In this document: one piece after another, positions 6,787 through 8,392 of the stretch
Layout: the number at the start of each line of letters is the position of its first letter
How positions within the stretch are numbered: position 1 is the stretch's first letter
Assembly (NCBI GenBank): GCA_947644185.1
Contig: CANRZC010000094.1
Span: forward strand, 1-8,392
Reading direction: 5' to 3'
DNA: 8,392 bases
Source of the DNA: an uncultured Acetatifactor sp.
GTDB taxonomy: Bacteria > Bacillota > Clostridia > Lachnospirales > Lachnospiraceae
The notes under the pieces: model-generated
What the model was told of the DNA's origin: nothing
The model's database searches: none
What the model saw: only the letters and a program-made list of their open reading frames with translations
Made by a program: the position numbers and the translations under genes

Positions 6787-7605
6787 ATGAACAAAAATCC
6801 CAATTCCCTAAAGCAAAAAAAGCTTTTCCTCTTTGATATAGATGGCACCCTGGCCATAGGAGATTCCCTCTATGATGGCAGCGCCGAGCTTCTGGCTCAT
6901 ATTGATGCCATAGGCGGCAAATCCTATTATATCACCAATAACTCTACCCGCAGCGGCCAGGATTATGTAGAACGATTCCGCCAGGCCTTCCATTTAGAGA
7001 CCACACAGGATCAGTTTATCACTTCCGGCTATATGACGCTGCGCTTTTTACAGCAGCATTATGCTCAGGGGAAAATCTTTGTCCTGGGCACAGCTTCCTT
7101 TCTAAAAGAGCTGCGGAAAAATGGGCTGCATATTACAGAGACTGCAGAAGAAGGCATTGACTGTGTGGTAGCCGCCTACGACAGCGAGCTCACCTATCAT
7201 AAGCTAATACAGACCTGCAAGGTGCTCTCCACTATGGATGTGCCCTTTTATGGCACCAATCCTGACCTGTGCTGTCCCATTGATTTCGGCTTTGTGCCAG
7301 ACTGCGGCGCTATCTGTAATATGCTCACAGATGCCACAGGCAAAAGGCCTACCTACCTGGGCAAGCCCAGCCCTGATGTGGTAGAGCTGTGCCTGGCCCT
7401 GTCTGGCTTTTCCAGAGAGGAGACACTGGTGGTGGGGGATAGGCTGTATACAGACATTGCCTGCGGCATCAATGGCGGTGTGGAGACCTGCGTGGTCTTC
7501 ACCGGGGAGGCGAAGCCGGAGGATATGACAGACACTCCCTATCCTGCGGACTACTGTTTCAACAATATAAAAGAGCTTCTGATGCACTGCACCGAAGCTC
7601 TCTGA
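6787..7605 (+). CDS. HAD superfamily IIA phosphatase (NagD / 4-nitrophenylphosphatase-like)
   Basis: This 272-residue cytosolic protein belongs to the HAD-IIA hydrolases, which dephosphorylate small molecules such as nucleoside monophosphates, sugar phosphates or phosphoglycolate. Motif I is LFDIDGTL, with nucleophile D17 and acid/base D19. Motif II is YITNNSTRS (N51, N52, S53, T54). The substrate-capping segment contains GTNPDLCCPID (156-166). Motif III is the Lys of YLGKPSPD (K193). Motif IV is VVGDRLYTDI (D218, D223; Mg2+ binding). The GDRLYTDI signature and the cap inserted between motifs II and III are typical of NagD-like proteins. The true substrate is unknown. It is transcribed alone, divergent from xth and convergent with the degV-family gene, whose stop is 22 nt away. 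The ATG at 6787 is the only sensible start, since it lies just before the nucleophile strand. Confidence 0.93.
   Translation: MNKNPNSLKQKKLFLFDIDGTLAIGDSLYDGSAELLAHIDAIGGKSYYITNNSTRSGQDYVERFRQAFHLETTQDQFITSGYMTLRFLQQHYAQGKIFVLGTASFLKELRKNGLHITETAEEGIDCVVAAYDSELTYHKLIQTCKVLSTMDVPFYGTNPDLCCPIDFGFVPDCGAICNMLTDATGKRPTYLGKPSPDVVELCLALSGFSREETLVVGDRLYTDIACGINGGVETCVVFTGEAKPEDMTDTPYPADYCFNNIKELLMHCTEAL
7572..7601 (-). terminator. Intrinsic terminator for the degV-family gene, inside the HAD gene 3' end
   Basis: On the minus strand AGAGCTTC (7601-7594) pairs perfectly with GAAGCTCT (7579-7572). The interior GGTG/CATC can add about four pairs next to one bulged A, leaving a 5-nt loop. The stem is followed by TTTATATTG, so the U-tract is correct for leftward transcripts. 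It begins 27 nt beyond the degV-family stop. On the plus strand no T-run follows, so it should not stop HAD transcription. Confidence 0.55.
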
Positions 7606-7627
7606 TCCATTTCAGCTCTGCCTATGC

Positions 7628-8392
7628 TCAGGCAATCCCCTTCTCGATGATGCCAAATCCCAGCGGATATGGCCCTGTGTGCACACTGATAGTGGCTCCG
7701 ATCTGGTAGATGGGGATGTCCTCTATGGCATATCCTCTTTCCTGCAGGACTTCCAGGGTATACTCTTTGAAAGCCACTGCCTCCTCGTAGTCATAGCCAA
7801 ATCCAATGGCAATGCTATAGCGCTCAATCTGTCTTCCATTCTCCTGCAGATAATCCAGCAAAAGACTCAGCGCCTTCTGGGTAGTGCGCTTTCTGCCTCT
7901 GCCAATGCCAGAGGGGAAAATCTCTCCCTCCTTTAGGGTGATGACTGGGCGTATTCCCAATACGCTGCCAGCCACTGCAGATACCTTTCCAATGCGTCCC
8001 CCGTGCTTGAGATACTCCATGTCCCCTACGGTAAAGAAAATCCTTCCGGTACTCTTGATCTCCTCCAGCCTGGCCACGCAAGCATCATAGGCCATGCCAC
8101 TGTCTCGAAGATTTGCAGCCTCCAATACATACTGCCCCTGCAGGACTGTGTTTATAGTGGCATCGATCACAGTGATCGCCGCCTCTGGACAGCTCTCCAG
8201 CACCATGGCCTTTGCATTCAGCGCAGACTGCATAGAGCCGCTGAATTTGGTGGTAATACAGATGCAGATAATGGGAATCCCCTTCTGCGCGTAGGGAAGA
8301 AATGCCTCCACATAGTCCTGGGTAGATGGCATGGAGGATTTGGGATATACCCCTTTTCTGTCCACCATCTGCTGATAAAAGTCTCTGATGCC
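7628..8392 (-). CDS. DegV family fatty-acid-binding protein, N-terminus cut by window edge
   Basis: DegV/FakB-type proteins bind a single fatty acid between two domains. Where the partner kinase FakA is present, they present it for phosphorylation so that exogenous fatty acids enter phospholipids. Visible here are GIRDFYQQM (matching the family's 'efYxxm'), YPKSSMPS (usual 'pkTSqPS', contacts the carboxylate), TTKFSGSMQSA (the 'lSgTyqsA' segment), KHGGRIGK, a RGRKR basic stretch, and the C-terminal IGATISVHTGPYPLGFGII (usual 'igxHtGPGxxG'). In this copy the last motif reads GPYPLG rather than GPGALG. The frame stays open to the right edge through 254 codons, so the internal ATG at 8368 is not the start; roughly 40-50 N-terminal residues should lie outside. 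The stop is TGA 7630-7628, convergent with the HAD gene. Confidence 0.92.
   Translation of the reverse strand, partial: GIRDFYQQMVDRKGVYPKSSMPSTQDYVEAFLPYAQKGIPIICICITTKFSGSMQSALNAKAMVLESCPEAAITVIDATINTVLQGQYVLEAANLRDSGMAYDACVARLEEIKSTGRIFFTVGDMEYLKHGGRIGKVSAVAGSVLGIRPVITLKEGEIFPSGIGRGRKRTTQKALSLLLDYLQENGRQIERYSIAIGFGYDYEEAVAFKEYTLEVLQERGYAIEDIPIYQIGATISVHTGPYPLGFGIIEKGIA

Noticed and set aside
7619..7634. A 5-bp inverted repeat TGCCT/AGGCA as terminator of the HAD gene.
   Set aside because: The stem is short and is followed by ATCCCCTT, not a T-run.
8366..8368. ATG 8368-8366 as the start of the degV-family gene.
   Set aside because: The frame stays open to the edge, and the upstream residues GIRDFYQQ match the conserved DegV 'efYxxm' segment, so the gene begins outside the window.
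1..8392. CRISPR arrays, tRNA or rRNA genes, transposases and integrases.
   Set aside because: No regularly spaced direct repeats, RNA gene signatures or recombinase motifs were seen on either strand.

Overview
The window looks like a chromosomal segment of a low-to-mid GC Firmicute, most likely a Clostridia member such as a Lachnospiraceae gut anaerobe. The support is AddB (the AddAB type of recombination nuclease), strong AGGAGG-like ribosome binding sites, a SigA-type promoter with a 17-bp spacer, a DegV protein and a HAD-IIA phosphatase. The genus cannot be fixed from the sequence alone.

Right part (about 2394-8392; roughly 45-60% GC in lines counted by hand). Ordinary, well-conserved genes. 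The partial degV-family gene runs leftward from the right edge and converges on a rightward HAD-IIA phosphatase gene. The HAD gene is divergent from a leftward DNA-repair pair, exodeoxyribonuclease III followed 6 nt later by addB. The 184-bp divergent gap at 6603-6786 carries a near-consensus promoter for the HAD gene and a weaker extended -10 promoter for the repair operon. A minus-strand terminator hairpin for degV lies inside the last codons of the HAD gene.

Left part (1-2393; roughly 33-42% GC in lines counted by hand). The leftward run continues past addB with three closely spaced genes that look compositionally foreign. First is a 287-codon protein with no assigned family, which faintly resembles a shrunken ATP-grasp/phosphohistidine-swivel dikinase. 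Second is a CYTH-domain (triphosphate-binding) protein. Third is an HD-domain metallohydrolase that runs off the left edge. The addA gene that usually follows addB is not here. The three genes could form an accessory module handling phosphorylated nucleotides or polyphosphates (inference).

Two features of this left part deserve attention. The 287-codon gene has no usual start: a good Shine-Dalgarno and ATG lie 4 nt after the addB stop, but in a frame that hits a stop after 12 codons. One extra T in a five-T run would join that start to the long frame. Also, an 18-bp near-perfect inverted repeat fills the gap between the CYTH and HD genes, just 23 nt before the HD start codon.
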